Below are positions 35,801 to 47,800 of a DNA stretch of 64,000 nucleotides, in pieces. The DNA is from Candidatus Obscuribacter sp. Its GTDB lineage: Bacteria; Cyanobacteriota; Vampirovibrionia; Obscuribacterales; Obscuribacteraceae. Under the pieces are notes generated by a model, which was not told where the DNA came from, did not search any database, and worked only from the letters and a program-made list of their open reading frames with translations. The stretch is from the NCBI GenBank assembly GCA_016718315.1, contig JADKDV010000001.1, forward strand, positions 1,240,001-1,304,000. Reading direction: 5' to 3'. Numbering within the stretch: position 1 is the stretch's first letter; each line of letters starts with the position of its first letter. A program made the translations under genes and the position numbers.

Positions 35801-35816
35801 GCGCTGCACAGAGCGC
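35801..35816. other. Short hairpin between convergent genes
   Basis: GCGCT (35801-35805) and AGCGC (35812-35816) form a GC stem with a 6-base loop between the ATPase operon and the giant gene. No T run follows on either strand, so a terminator role is uncertain. Confidence 0.3.
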
Positions 35817-35827
35817 TTGAGCATAAG

Positions 35828-38800
35828 CTAGACCGACAGCTTGCGACCAGAGAGGAATCTCTCGCAATATTTTTCCCAGTTCTGGCTGAGTTCGTTTTGC
35901 ACCATCTGACCAACAGCCACCGAGGGCAAATCAATCGAGATTGATTTACGACGACCATCGCGCGAGTACTCGTGACGAGTAGAGCATTCATTTCCTACTT
36001 CGTAAGCCAGTACCGGTATCCAGTTATCACCACTAATTAGTTCGAGCTGCTGGCGCACGATGCGACGGCCTCTAGCCTGCACTTCCACTCGCACCAATCT
36101 GCAAGTTTGAGAGAAGGCCTCAATGGTACGGCTACCATCAACTTCTTCAAACTCACTGTCAATGCGTATCAGTCCGTCATTTGTATTGGCTTTGCGTCCG
36201 GCCTCTGGCAATGACAAAGTGGTCTTGTCCATATCAACAATAGTGGTATCACTTTGCTGAGTAGTGACTACGGTACGCGGCTCATCATCATCTAGAGAGA
36301 GGGTAGGAGTACCTTTGGGGATATTGAAGGTAGTTGACTGAGACTCTACTGATGCCTCAGGACGCTCGTTGAAGGCAAATCCACAAGCAGGGCAGATAGT
36401 GGCACTTTGACTGAGTAGTCGATCACAACCACCACAAGGCTTAGTCGCCAGATCAAGGATAGCGTGAGATGGGAAGCTGTAAGGTTCTTTGGTTGTTGCT
36501 TTGGTTGGCAAATGCTCAGCTCTGTAGGCAGAGATTTCTTCGGCAGTTGGAATATTGAGAATCGAACCGCGAATCAATATAGCCAGAGGCGAACCCTTAG
36601 AGTCCATATCTGGAGTCAAGCCATTTTTGGTTGCAAGCAGCTTCCACAGCGTAACATCGCGCAAATCAGGGTGCTTCATTGCTACGGAGCGCAAGGTGTC
36701 ACCGAGTCTAACTGAATATGTCTTCTCGTTTTGATTGGAAGCTTCTTTGATTTTGCCTAGTACGCGCTCTATGTTATTGCGACGCTCATCAGCACCGACC
36801 GATGTTGTACCACTCATGCCGAGACGCGGTGGCACCTTGCCAATAATTGTCATCTGGCGAGCAAGCCACTCGCGGCTTTGTCTGGGGCTGGGCAACAACA
36901 CCACAACACCGGGTTGGACATAATAGCTACGCTTGCCACTTGTCCAACGCACTTCAACTTTGGTCTTATTGAGTTCGTAGATCAAGTCGGCTACGCGAGG
37001 GTCTTTAAACTTACGTACAGCAATCATGTAGAGGTCTTCGTTAGGACGGACTACATATTTTTCTTGCACGTTATCCTTACGGATCATCTCTTGCAATACT
37101 TCGCGTTCTTGTCTCAGACGCAATTCACGGGCACGGGTTTCAGCTTCCGATTGCTGTCTTACAGCCAGGATGGTCGCCATTTCCTGAGCGAGTTTGCGTT
37201 CTTTCTCTTCTTTGAGATGCAACTCACGCTCTTCTTGATGCTTCTTGTGCTCAGCTTGTTGCGCAGTCACTCGCTCTGAGTGTTCTTTGGCATCATCGGT
37301 ACGTTGAGCCCTTTCCACTTCCAGACGTTCACGTTCATTTTCTCTGATCAAACGGGCTTCTTCCTCAGCCATTTGATTGAGGTCTTGCAATACTTGCTCA
37401 GTATTCTGTCTTACATCAGCACCAAATTCAACACCTTGTGCAGTAACGTCACTGACTTGATTGCGAGTAGCTTCTGCAAAGGAATTGATAGCATCCGCCA
37501 GGCGTTGTTGCAGCTCTTGCACTTCCTGCCAGCGTGCTTCCTTTTCGTCGTAAGACTGCAAATCAGACTTGAGTCCGGTCACGGCCTCAGTATCTAGACG
37601 CTCAGAATCAGGCAAGTCAGTTGCAGGGGGAGCCATATCGATGGTCTCTTCCTGTTTTGCAGCCTTGGGCGGCTCAACAATCAAGCCACTAGCGCCAAGA
37701 TTAGCCATCGACTGGTCAAGCCAATTAGGCAGTTCATTGGTTTCAGCCGGCAAACCTTCGTTGCTTGCAACGGTGGCGGCGCCAGTCTTATCACTAATGA
37801 TATTAGTCTCAGTTGGCTCGGAATTGGCTGATTTAGAATCAGAAAGACCATTGCTCTGATCAGCATACCTGGTGATCAAATTATCGCCCTGAGCACCAAC
37901 TACAGTATCACTGTTAGGAGGCAAGACAGAATATGAATCAGGATTATTGAGATCATCATAAATCGCCGACATTGCGTCTGGAGCTGGCAGTCCACTGTCA
38001 TTTACAGGTTGCCCAAAACTACTATTAGTAGACCAGTTACTTATGACGTCTTGATATGGAGTGCCAAAGCTGCTCACGCCGTCATAACTACTCGTGCCCT
38101 GATCCATCCAATCAGAATAGCTGGCTGCGATGTAATCATCTAATGGTCCAAAGTATGTGGCTGAATCCACTGAGCTGGTACCCCAACCATCTGGACTGGT
38201 TGAAGCTTCGACTTGTGGAGCCTCTCCGTAACCCATTTGTTGCTGCAGAGCAGCAAGCTCATCGATGGCTCGCTGACGCTCGGCCATCTGCCTCTGCTCT
38301 AACAAGATTGCGTCCATTGCATCTTGACCGGCATCAAAACCTGTATCTGGTCCCTGAGCGTCAGAGCCGGAATCTATGACAACATCATCTGCTGCCACTG
38401 GAGACTCTGACTTGGAAGGAGTTGAGGTAGAAGAGGTAATGATTTGATCAAGGATAACTGGATCAAAGCTCTGCAGAACAGGCTCAGAATATCCAACAGT
38501 TGGCGCTAAATCTACAACTGGTGCAACAACTGGAGCCGTTGCTTCGTTGAGGATCGCATTTAATATGCCATCTGCCAGTTGCTCTACTGACAGTGGTGTC
38601 AGGGTGTCACTACTCAACGCAGAAGCTGGAGCCGTTACATCGATATTGATCGGAGTGGTATCTGCAACCACATTGGAGGTTACTTTGACGACCTCATCAA
38701 TACCAGATCCGACATTGACATTGGACTGAGGATCAACACTGGTTGTGCTATCTACAACAGATACTGTGGTTGCGTCAGGTGCTGCAGGTTGAGCAGGAGT

Positions 38801-41800
38801 TGACGCGGTGGTTGTGGTCGTCGAGTTAGAGGGATCTACAGATTGGTCTGGATCCTGAGTGCTAACAATCTGTGAGGGATCCGGCAAAGCTGGCGCACTG
38901 CCAGTAGTGGCAGCTGGATCTTGCAATACACTACTATTGCTTGCTCCAGGATCTACTGTAGCATTTGTATTATTAACCATTGACGGATCTTGAACGGCGC
39001 CTGGCTCACCATTGCTGCTAGAGGTGGTTTGAGCACCGGAATTGTTAGCTGGCGCGTTAGACGCAGTATTACTTGTCGCACTTGAAGTAGGAGCCTGACC
39101 TTGTGGAGCTGCAGTAGAACTGCCAGAAGGCACACTGGCGTTGCTTGTCGTCGAACCACCACCACCCATAGCACCGGATTGACTACCACCTATGGCACCA
39201 GATGGAGTGGTGGCAGCATTGGTAGTCGAAGTATGTCCCGATGAAGGAATATTTGAAGATTGATTAGAAGACTGATTGGCAGGTGCATTTACGACACCAG
39301 TACTGGTAGCTGGAGCTGAACTATTGCTCGTTGATGTAGCAGGTGTGGTGCTGCCAGCTGGGGCATTTGTAGTGTTGGAAATAGAGGAAGCTGCGGAAGA
39401 TTGCGGTGCATGTAGTTGAACAGTACTGGCACCAGAAGGATCGTTTACAGCACTAGCAGAAGCCCCAGCCTGAGTGCCGGCAGTGTTGCCAGAAGTAGAG
39501 CTAGCATTGCCGGGAGTGCCGGTAGCAACCACTGGACTATGAGCAGCACCATTGCTACCAGGAGCCTGTCCGCCAGTCTGACTTGCAGCCCCGGGCTGAG
39601 CAGCCGAAGTACCAGATTGACCAACTACGCCGCTAGTGGGAGCGGCATTGCCAGCGGTCTGTCCAGCGTTGGTGACTGTACCTTGTGCGTTGTTGGTACC
39701 AGCAGCTTGGCCGGCATTGGCACCGGTGCCTTGACCCGCATTAACTCCGCTAGTTTGACCAGCACTTGCGCCACCATTGGCACTCGCACCTGTGCCAGTA
39801 GCAGTGCCAGATTGAGTGAGCCCACCATGTGATACTGGTGCAGCAGCGTTACCGGCTGAACCCTGTTGGTTTTGACCAGACTGAGCAGTACCAGATGGAG
39901 TACTGGAGCCCGCAGTAGTATTAGCAGGTTGACTACCAATAGCGCCCGAAGTTGAACCTGAAGAAGTACCTGATGTAGTACCAGTGGTAGTGCCTGCATG
40001 TCCGGCAGGATCATTGCCAGACGGGGCTGTACCAGTTGGAGAATTGGCATGACCAGCTCCAACAGGTGAATTGACTGATCCAGCAGCAGTACCTTGACCG
40101 GCGTTGGTCCCTGTACCCTGACCGGCGTTGGTCCCTGTACCCTGACCGGCGTTGGTTCCAGTACCTTGACCGGCATTTGTTCCGGTACTCTGACCAGCGT
40201 TAGCTCCAGTACCTTGACCGGCATTTGTTCCGGTACTCTGACCAGCGTTAGCTCCAGTACCTTGACCGGCATTTGTTCCGGTACTCTGACCAGCGTTAGC
40301 TCCAGTACCTTGACCGGCATTTGTTCCGGTACTCTGACCAGCGTTAGCTCCAGTACCTTGACCAGTACCAGCAGCTGCACCCGCATGACCTCCTGGCAAT
40401 ACAGGAGATGCAGCACTGCCAGCTGAACCTTGCTGATTCTGACCGGTCTGAGTCGTACCAGTATTAGTACCAGCCGTACTATTAGAAGGTTGATTACCAA
40501 TAGCGCCCGAAGTGGAACCAGAAGAAGTACCGGCTGTAGTACCAGTGGTAGTGCCTGTATGTCCAGCAGGGTCATTGCCAGTCGGGGCTGTACCAGTTGG
40601 AGAATTGGCATGACCAGTAGCTGGTCCGGTGGCGGTACCCTGACCTGCGTTTGTTCCAGTACTTTGACCGGCGTTAGCTCCAGTGCCCTGACCAGCGTTA
40701 GCTCCAGTACTTTGACCGGCGTTAGCTCCAGTACCCTGACCAGCGCTTGTTCCAGTACCTTGACCTGCGTTAGCTCCAGTACCTTGACCTGCGTTAGCTC
40801 CAGTACCTTGACCTGCGTTAGCTCCAGTACTTTGACCGGCGTTAGCTCCAGTGCCCTGACCAGTACCAGCAGCTGTACCCGCATGACCTCCTGGCAATAC
40901 AGGAGATGCAGCACTGCCAGCTGAACCTTGCTGATTCTGACCGGTTTGAGTCGTACCAGTATTAGTACCAGCCGTACTATTAGAAGGTTGATTACCAATA
41001 GCGCCCGAAGTGGAACCAGAAGAAGTACCAGTATTGGTGCCTGTATGTCCAGCAGGATCATTGCCAGTCGGGGCTGTACCAGTTGGAGAATTGGCATGAC
41101 CAGTAGCTGGTCCGGTGGCGGTGCCCTGACCTGCGTTTGTTCCAGTACCTTGACCGGCGTTAGCTCCAGTGCCCTGACCAGCGTTTGCTCCAGTGCCCTG
41201 ACCAGCGTTTGCTCCAGTGCCCTGACCAGCGTTAGCTCCAGTACCCTGACCGGCGTTAGCTCCAGTGCCCTGACCAGCGTTTGTTCCAGTACCTTGACCC
41301 GCATTTGTTCCGGTACTCTGACCAGTACCAGCAGCTGTACCCGCATGACCTCCTGGCAATACAGGAGATGCAGCACTGCCAGCTGAACCTTGCTGATTCT
41401 GACCGGTTTGAGTCGTACCAGTATTAGTACCAGCCGTACTATTAGAAGGTTGATTACCAATAGCGCCCGAAGTGGAACCAGATGAAGTACCAGTATTGGT
41501 GCCTGTATGTCCAGCAGGATCATTGCCAGTCGGAGCTGTACCAGTTGGAGAATTGGCATGACCAGTAGCCGGTCCTGTGGCGGTGCCTTGACCGGCGCTA
41601 GCTCCAGTACCTTGGCCTGCATTTGTTCCGGTACTCTGACCTGCGTTAGCTCCGGTACCTTGACCAGCGTTAGCTCCAGTACCCTGACCGGCGTTAGCTC
41701 CAGTGCCCTGACCAGCGTTAGCTCCAGTGCCCTGACCGCCGCTAGCTCCAGTGCCCTGACCAGCGTTAGCTCCAGTACCTGTGTGAGCACCAGGCACTAC

Positions 41801-44800
41801 AGGTGATGCAGCTGTGCCCACTGAACCTTGCTGACTTTGGCCAGTCTGACCGGCTGTGGTTGTGTTTGCTCCAGTAGCATTGTTAGACTGTTGATTGGCA
41901 GCGGTACCACTACCAGCAGTGGCAGCACCAGTGCCGTTAGCTCCATGACCAGATGGATCGTTGCCACTTTGCGCAGTGGTGCCGGTGGTTGTCGTATGCC
42001 CTGTCCCGGCAGGAGCATTAGCGGCTCCAGCAGTAGTACCATTAGTACCAGTGGTACCAGTTGCTCCAGTAGGCGTTGTACCTGTGCCTACGTTGCTACC
42101 AACTTGACCGGCGTTAGCTCCTGTGCCCTGACCAGCATTGGTACCAGTGTTTTGACCCGTGGTGGTACCAGTATTGCTATGTCCTCCAGGTAAGACTGGT
42201 GAAGCAACACTACCGGCAGAGCCTTGTTGGTTTTGTCCGGTCTGATTTGCCCCTGTCGATGTATTAGAGCCAGAAGCATTATTGGAGGATGATGTACCTG
42301 TAGTGCCTGAAACACTGCCAGCGTGACCGGTAGGGTCAGGTGTATTGACACCAGTATGTGTCGCTCCTGCTGCGGCACCAGTCTGTCCGGCATTGGCACC
42401 GGTCTGCGTGCCAACAGGTGCACTGGATGCACCAGTCTGTCCGGTCGTATTACCAGTGGTCTGCCCGCCTGCCACAACAGGTGTGGCAGTGGCTGAACCA
42501 GCGCCTTGTTGATTTTGATTACCGGTGCTGGTTGCACCAGTGGTTGATTGGGGAGCATTTGGTGTACTGGCATTATTGCCAGTTTGCGTATTTTGATGTC
42601 CAGCTACAGGTATATTGGATTGACCTGAAGTATTGGTATTGCTGCCAGCAGGATTGGCAGTGCCAACGTTGCTGGCTTGACCGGTAGTAGTATTATTAGT
42701 AGTACTGTGACCGCCTGGCAATACAGGAGATGCGGTGGCTGAGCCAGCTCCCTGTTGATTTTGAGTGCCTGCGTTTTGAGTGCCGCTATTGGCATTACCG
42801 GTCTGAGAGCCAGCAGAGTTACCAGTTTGAGAGGCGTTAGCACCAGCCTGTGTGCCAGCAGCATTACCAGTTTGAGAAGCGTTAGCACCAGCCTGTGTGC
42901 CAGCAGCGTTACCGGTCTGATTGCCAGTACCTTGCTGAGCACCGCTGGGAGTGCCAGTTTGTGCTCCGGGAGCTGTATGTCCGGCCTGCACAGGCGTAGC
43001 GACTGCACCACCGGCTCCTTGCTGATTGAGGCTACCGCTGGCATTATTTGCAGCGTTTGGCTGACCAGTAGGACCGGCATTCGCAGCAGTGCCTGTAGCG
43101 CCTGACTGAGTGTTGGGCTGAGGAGCTGTAGTAGCAGAGTTAGCCTGATTAGCGGCATTGGCAGCCTGATTGCCTTGGGTATTGTTGCCGGGCAAATTAG
43201 CGCCCTGACTACCGCTTTGCGCGCCAGTCTGACTGCCGGCAGCATTAGCACCAGGAGCGTTGGCAGACTGGTTAGCCTGTCCCGTGCCACCGGTCGTGCC
43301 AGGCTGGTTAGCAGGTCCAGTACCAGAAGCAGTGCCAGAGTTCTGTCCGGAGCTAGTGCCACTAGCGGGCAGACCGGTAGCAGGAGCGGTAGTAGACGCA
43401 GTATCACGCGCCTGTGTGGTGGTCGCAGCATCAGGTTTGCTAACCGGAGCAGCAGGCACCACTTCCGCAGTCTTCACCGCACTTGCTGGAGCAGCTTCAG
43501 TCCCTTTGGGTACTGCGGTGTTAGCAGGATTGGCGTTTTGATTCGCATTAGATTGATTGGCGCTGGGCAAGGCAGATGCTTCACCGGCCTTGCTGGCCTG
43601 AGCGGCAGCAGCGTCCTGGTTAGCTTTTGAAGTATCTCTGGCCTGTGTCTCAGCTGGAGAAGGGGCGTTTTGTTTAGGTGCAGGTGATGCAGACTCAGCA
43701 ATCTTGCCAGCAGCAATAATCACTGCTGCTGCCGCAGCTGTGGATGCGGCATCGCCTTTGGGAGCAGCATTGGCGGCAGGAGCAGCGGCATCCTTGCCAG
43801 GCGCAGGTGCGGCATTAGCATTGCTATTTGGAGCGCCCTCCACAGACTTTGCTGGAGTAGCGGCAGCTTCGGCATTCTTTTGCAAGACTGGTGCTGATTG
43901 TCCAGGCTGAGCGGCAGCTTGCTCTGTAGTCTTACCTTGTGGAGCAGTAGCCGCAGACGATCCAGGCGGAGGAGCGGCACTAGCATCACTCTTCGCCGGA
44001 ACTGTATCTGGTGCCTTAGCAGTTGTTCCAGGCGGAGGTGTTGCGACAGTATCGGCAGGTCTTGGTGCGTTGTTTTGACTATTTGCAGCAGGCGCATCAC
44101 TCTTAGCCGGAGCAGTCTCAACACGCGGCGCAGGCGCAGGAGGTGCCGACTCGACTTGCTTAGGCGGGTTGACCGGTTCTAACTTGGGAGCATTTACCGG
44201 CTCCAATTTAGGGGTGTTTACTGTTTCAGTTTTGGGAGCAGCTGCTGTATCGGTTTTAGGTGCACTTACTTGATCCTGTCTAGGTGTCGCCGCAGGTTCT
44301 TTTGTAGCAGGAGGCGTCTCAACAGCCTTGGGAAGATTCGGCGCTGGTTGATTAGTCGATGGAGGTGCAGGCTGAGTAGTCTCCGCCTTGGGAGCGGGAG
44401 CTGGATCTACTGACCTGGGAGGTGGTGGAGCCTCTGGTGCCCTGGGTGCGGGAGCAGCTTCAGGAGCTTTGGCCGCCTCTGCTTTAGCGGCGGCAGCAGC
44501 TGCTGCTGCAGCGGCAGCTGCATTTGCGGCTTGCTGTTTAACTACGCCAGAGAGCAGCTGATCAAGGGCGGCAGCGTCATTGGTATTAACCTGCTGGACC
44601 TTACCTTTATCAAGTGCACCCTGGTTGGGATCGTTTACAGGGGGGAGATTCTTAGCTGGCTCAGGCGGTAACTTGGGCGCCTCCACCGGCGCTTTGCCTG
44701 GTTCTAAAGGAGTCTTACCAGGCTCACCTGGTTTAGGGGCCTCGGCTGGCTGCTTTGGACTCTCCGAAGGCTGACCGCGTGGAGGTAAGCTTGGAGCAGG

Positions 44801-47800
44801 CGACCCATCACCGACAGTGACTGTACCAGGAACCGCACCAGGTCTGGTACCACCTGTGCCAGGAGCCGGTGGCAACGTGGTACTGATCAATTCGCCCTTA
44901 GTATTGTAGAGAGAGACAGCTCCCGTAGCTTTATCAAGATACTGCGATGTACCAGTACCAAATACAGTGCGCTGGTTGCCATTGGCGCTCTCAATTACGA
45001 CCTGACCTAATGCATTGGTCTTAATAATTTGACCAGGTTGTACATCAAAAGCGACAGCGCCAGGCACGTCTGATTTGACACTTGCAACTCCAGTAGAATC
45101 GCGCACTACAGTGACAGTACCAGATGGGGTAAAGAACTGTTCTTTGGTGACATCAGTATCAGGATACTTAGTCAAACTACTCTTAACCGTATTGCCATCA
45201 TAGGTATAGTTCGTCAAAGTACCATCGGACTGTTTGACCGAAGTGGTCAATCCATCAGCATTCCTGACGATCTCGCCACCCTTGCCATCAAAGGAAGTAG
45301 TGCTCTTATCCGGGTGAATAACAACGGGCATTTTAGTGGTGGCATCGATACCATATTTGTCACCGATTCCGCCAATCGCGATATTTGTCACGCCATTTTT
45401 AAGGCTATTGGCGCCCATTATCTCTCCGGTCTTATCATCCCGGAAATACTCATAACCATTGCCCTTAGCATCAACAGTCCTGACGATATTATTATTCTCG
45501 TCACGAGAAATGATACCGCCCTTAGCATCATAAGTCTGTGTGCCTACGAGCTTGCCGTCAGCAGTCTTCTCTGTGATGACAGGCAGTTTGGTAGTGCTAT
45601 CGAGCTTGACTGACTTATTAGCGAGATCAACTGCGACAAATGTCTTGCCGTTGTCCTTGCTAATCTCCATAGATTTGATGTTATCACCAGTACCCATAAT
45701 CCGGTACTGAGTGCCATTTTGACCGACATACAAAGTGCCTGTCTGATTGTTCTGACCGTCCATAATTGGACGAACGGCATCAGAAGTCTTCTTGACGAAG
45801 TTGTAATCACCATCAGTAGTACTATTTTTGCCCTCCCAAACATACGAAGGGTTCTTAATGGGTGTTACAGCAAAAGTACCATCAGCACTTGCCTTCGCAG
45901 CTACAGTAGCTGTTCTCAACCATTTAGCTTCGCCAGTAACTGGATCCGTTGTACCAGGCACTACCTGCCAGACACCGGCTCTGTTTGTCACTTCGGTGAG
46001 GTTGTGATTAGCGTCATATTTAAATGTGTAAGTAAATCCATCCTTGGTGTCCACCATACTGGTCATATCACCAGAGGCAGAGAAGTTTTTGATACGTCCT
46101 TGGGTCACATCGTTTTCAACACGAGTACCATCGGCATTAATTGTCTGTAAATTGCCTTTGCTGTCTGAATACTTTAAGCCAGCTGCAAAATCATTTGTGA
46201 CACCACCAATGGTCTCATACTTACCATCGGGAGAGGTCTTGAGATAGCTATGATCGTGCGCACTGTCGCCAGGTACATACTCCACCTTGCTGCCATCTGG
46301 CAGGGTAGCTGACTGTACTCTGCCGCTTGCATCAGTGGTTACCGAAAGAGTGTGTCCATCAACAGTTTTGCTGGTCTCTATTGAGACTAAGTTGCCAGTC
46401 TTATCCGACAAAATTGTTCTTGAAGCATTGCCATCACTTATCCTGTTAATGGTGGAGAAATCAGGATTTTTAGTGTAAGAATTATTGGCATTGTCGTGAA
46501 TGGTCAAAGCACCAGTAGCTTTGTCCAGGGTGGCGTAAGGATAGTTAGCCTTGTCAGCAGCGCTGGCATTAGCATCAAGAATTGGAATTTTGGTAACGGC
46601 AGCGCCATCACTCTGATGTGTAACTTGAGGCTTAGCGGGATCGGTACGATCAATCGAATAAGAATCTATTCCATCGCGCACCTGAGTCAATTGATTATCT
46701 TTATCAAACCAGCGAGACTGAGCGCCATCAGCGGTCATCTCCCCACGCAAACCATTGGGCATGACAAAAGCTCTGTCGCCATTAGGTTTGGTTATATCAA
46801 CTGAATTTAAAAGACCCTTTTGTACTTTATAGCCGCTAATGCCCTTATCGTCGACAAATGTAGTTTTTGTGCTATCCGAAGGATCTTGTTGACGCTTCAA
46901 GCTGCCGATATAGTCACTGCTAATAGCCTTGACTTCGCCCTTTGCATCAAATTCTGTTTTAAGATTACCAGCGGCTCTATTTAAAGTTGTGACTTCACCA
47001 TTGAGCTTAGTTGTGATCGTGTTGTCCGCATCTTTGCGGATAATGATCTCGCCGGTAGCGCGATTAAACTCGGCGCCGGCAACTGGAATGGTGTCCTTGC
47101 TCCATTGATTTTTGCTGGCATCAAAAACATAAGTACCAGAAGGCGTAACCATCTCTGTCGGCTTACCATCGACGCCTAGCTTTACCGAGATCTCATTGTT
47201 AGAACCATCCCGCGAAGTTATCACTGTGCCTGAAGGAGAGACTTGCTCTCTCACACCATCAGCACTGACTTTAATTGATTCGTTGTCGTTTTTGACAATC
47301 GACATTTCGCCGGTCTTAGCGTATATCGAGACTTGCGACAGAGTATTACCATCACCGTCTTTCCAGACAGGCTGCCCAGGTTTAGCAGGATCCTCAGTAA
47401 CTTTATAGAGGCCAGACTTATCCTGTACTTCGGTCAAATTACCCTTAGCATCGTATTTGGCACTAAACCCACGCTGTGCATCAGTGACATTACTTTCACC
47501 GGAGCGGGACACGGTCTGGATAGTAGTGCCATTCCAGTTGATTGACACATCGCCATTGGCGGCGTTATAAGTAACGTCGTTTACAGCCCGACCGGTATCA
47601 TCTGTCCACTTTTTAGTATTTGGGTCAAATTGCAATTTTTGACCATCGGTAGTGACTTCAGTGGGTTTACCACTAGCATCAAGTTTGACTACGTTGGAAC
47701 GGTCATTAGCATCTTTGGAGGTTATAACCTTTTCGCCGCTCTGCAGGTGTTCTTCAACCGAACCATCTACACCTTTCAAGACAAGCTTTTTAGCGTCCTT

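Noticed and set aside
40094..40370. Direct 24-base repeats as a possible CRISPR or iteron array
   Set aside because: The units abut one another, stay in frame within one gene, and vary only at synonymous or conservative positions.
39625..41790. A long 721-residue open frame rich in Leu/Val on the minus strand, and similar frames on the plus strand
   Set aside because: They are alternate-frame readings of the in-frame repeats of the giant gene; repeat units divisible by three keep all frames open.
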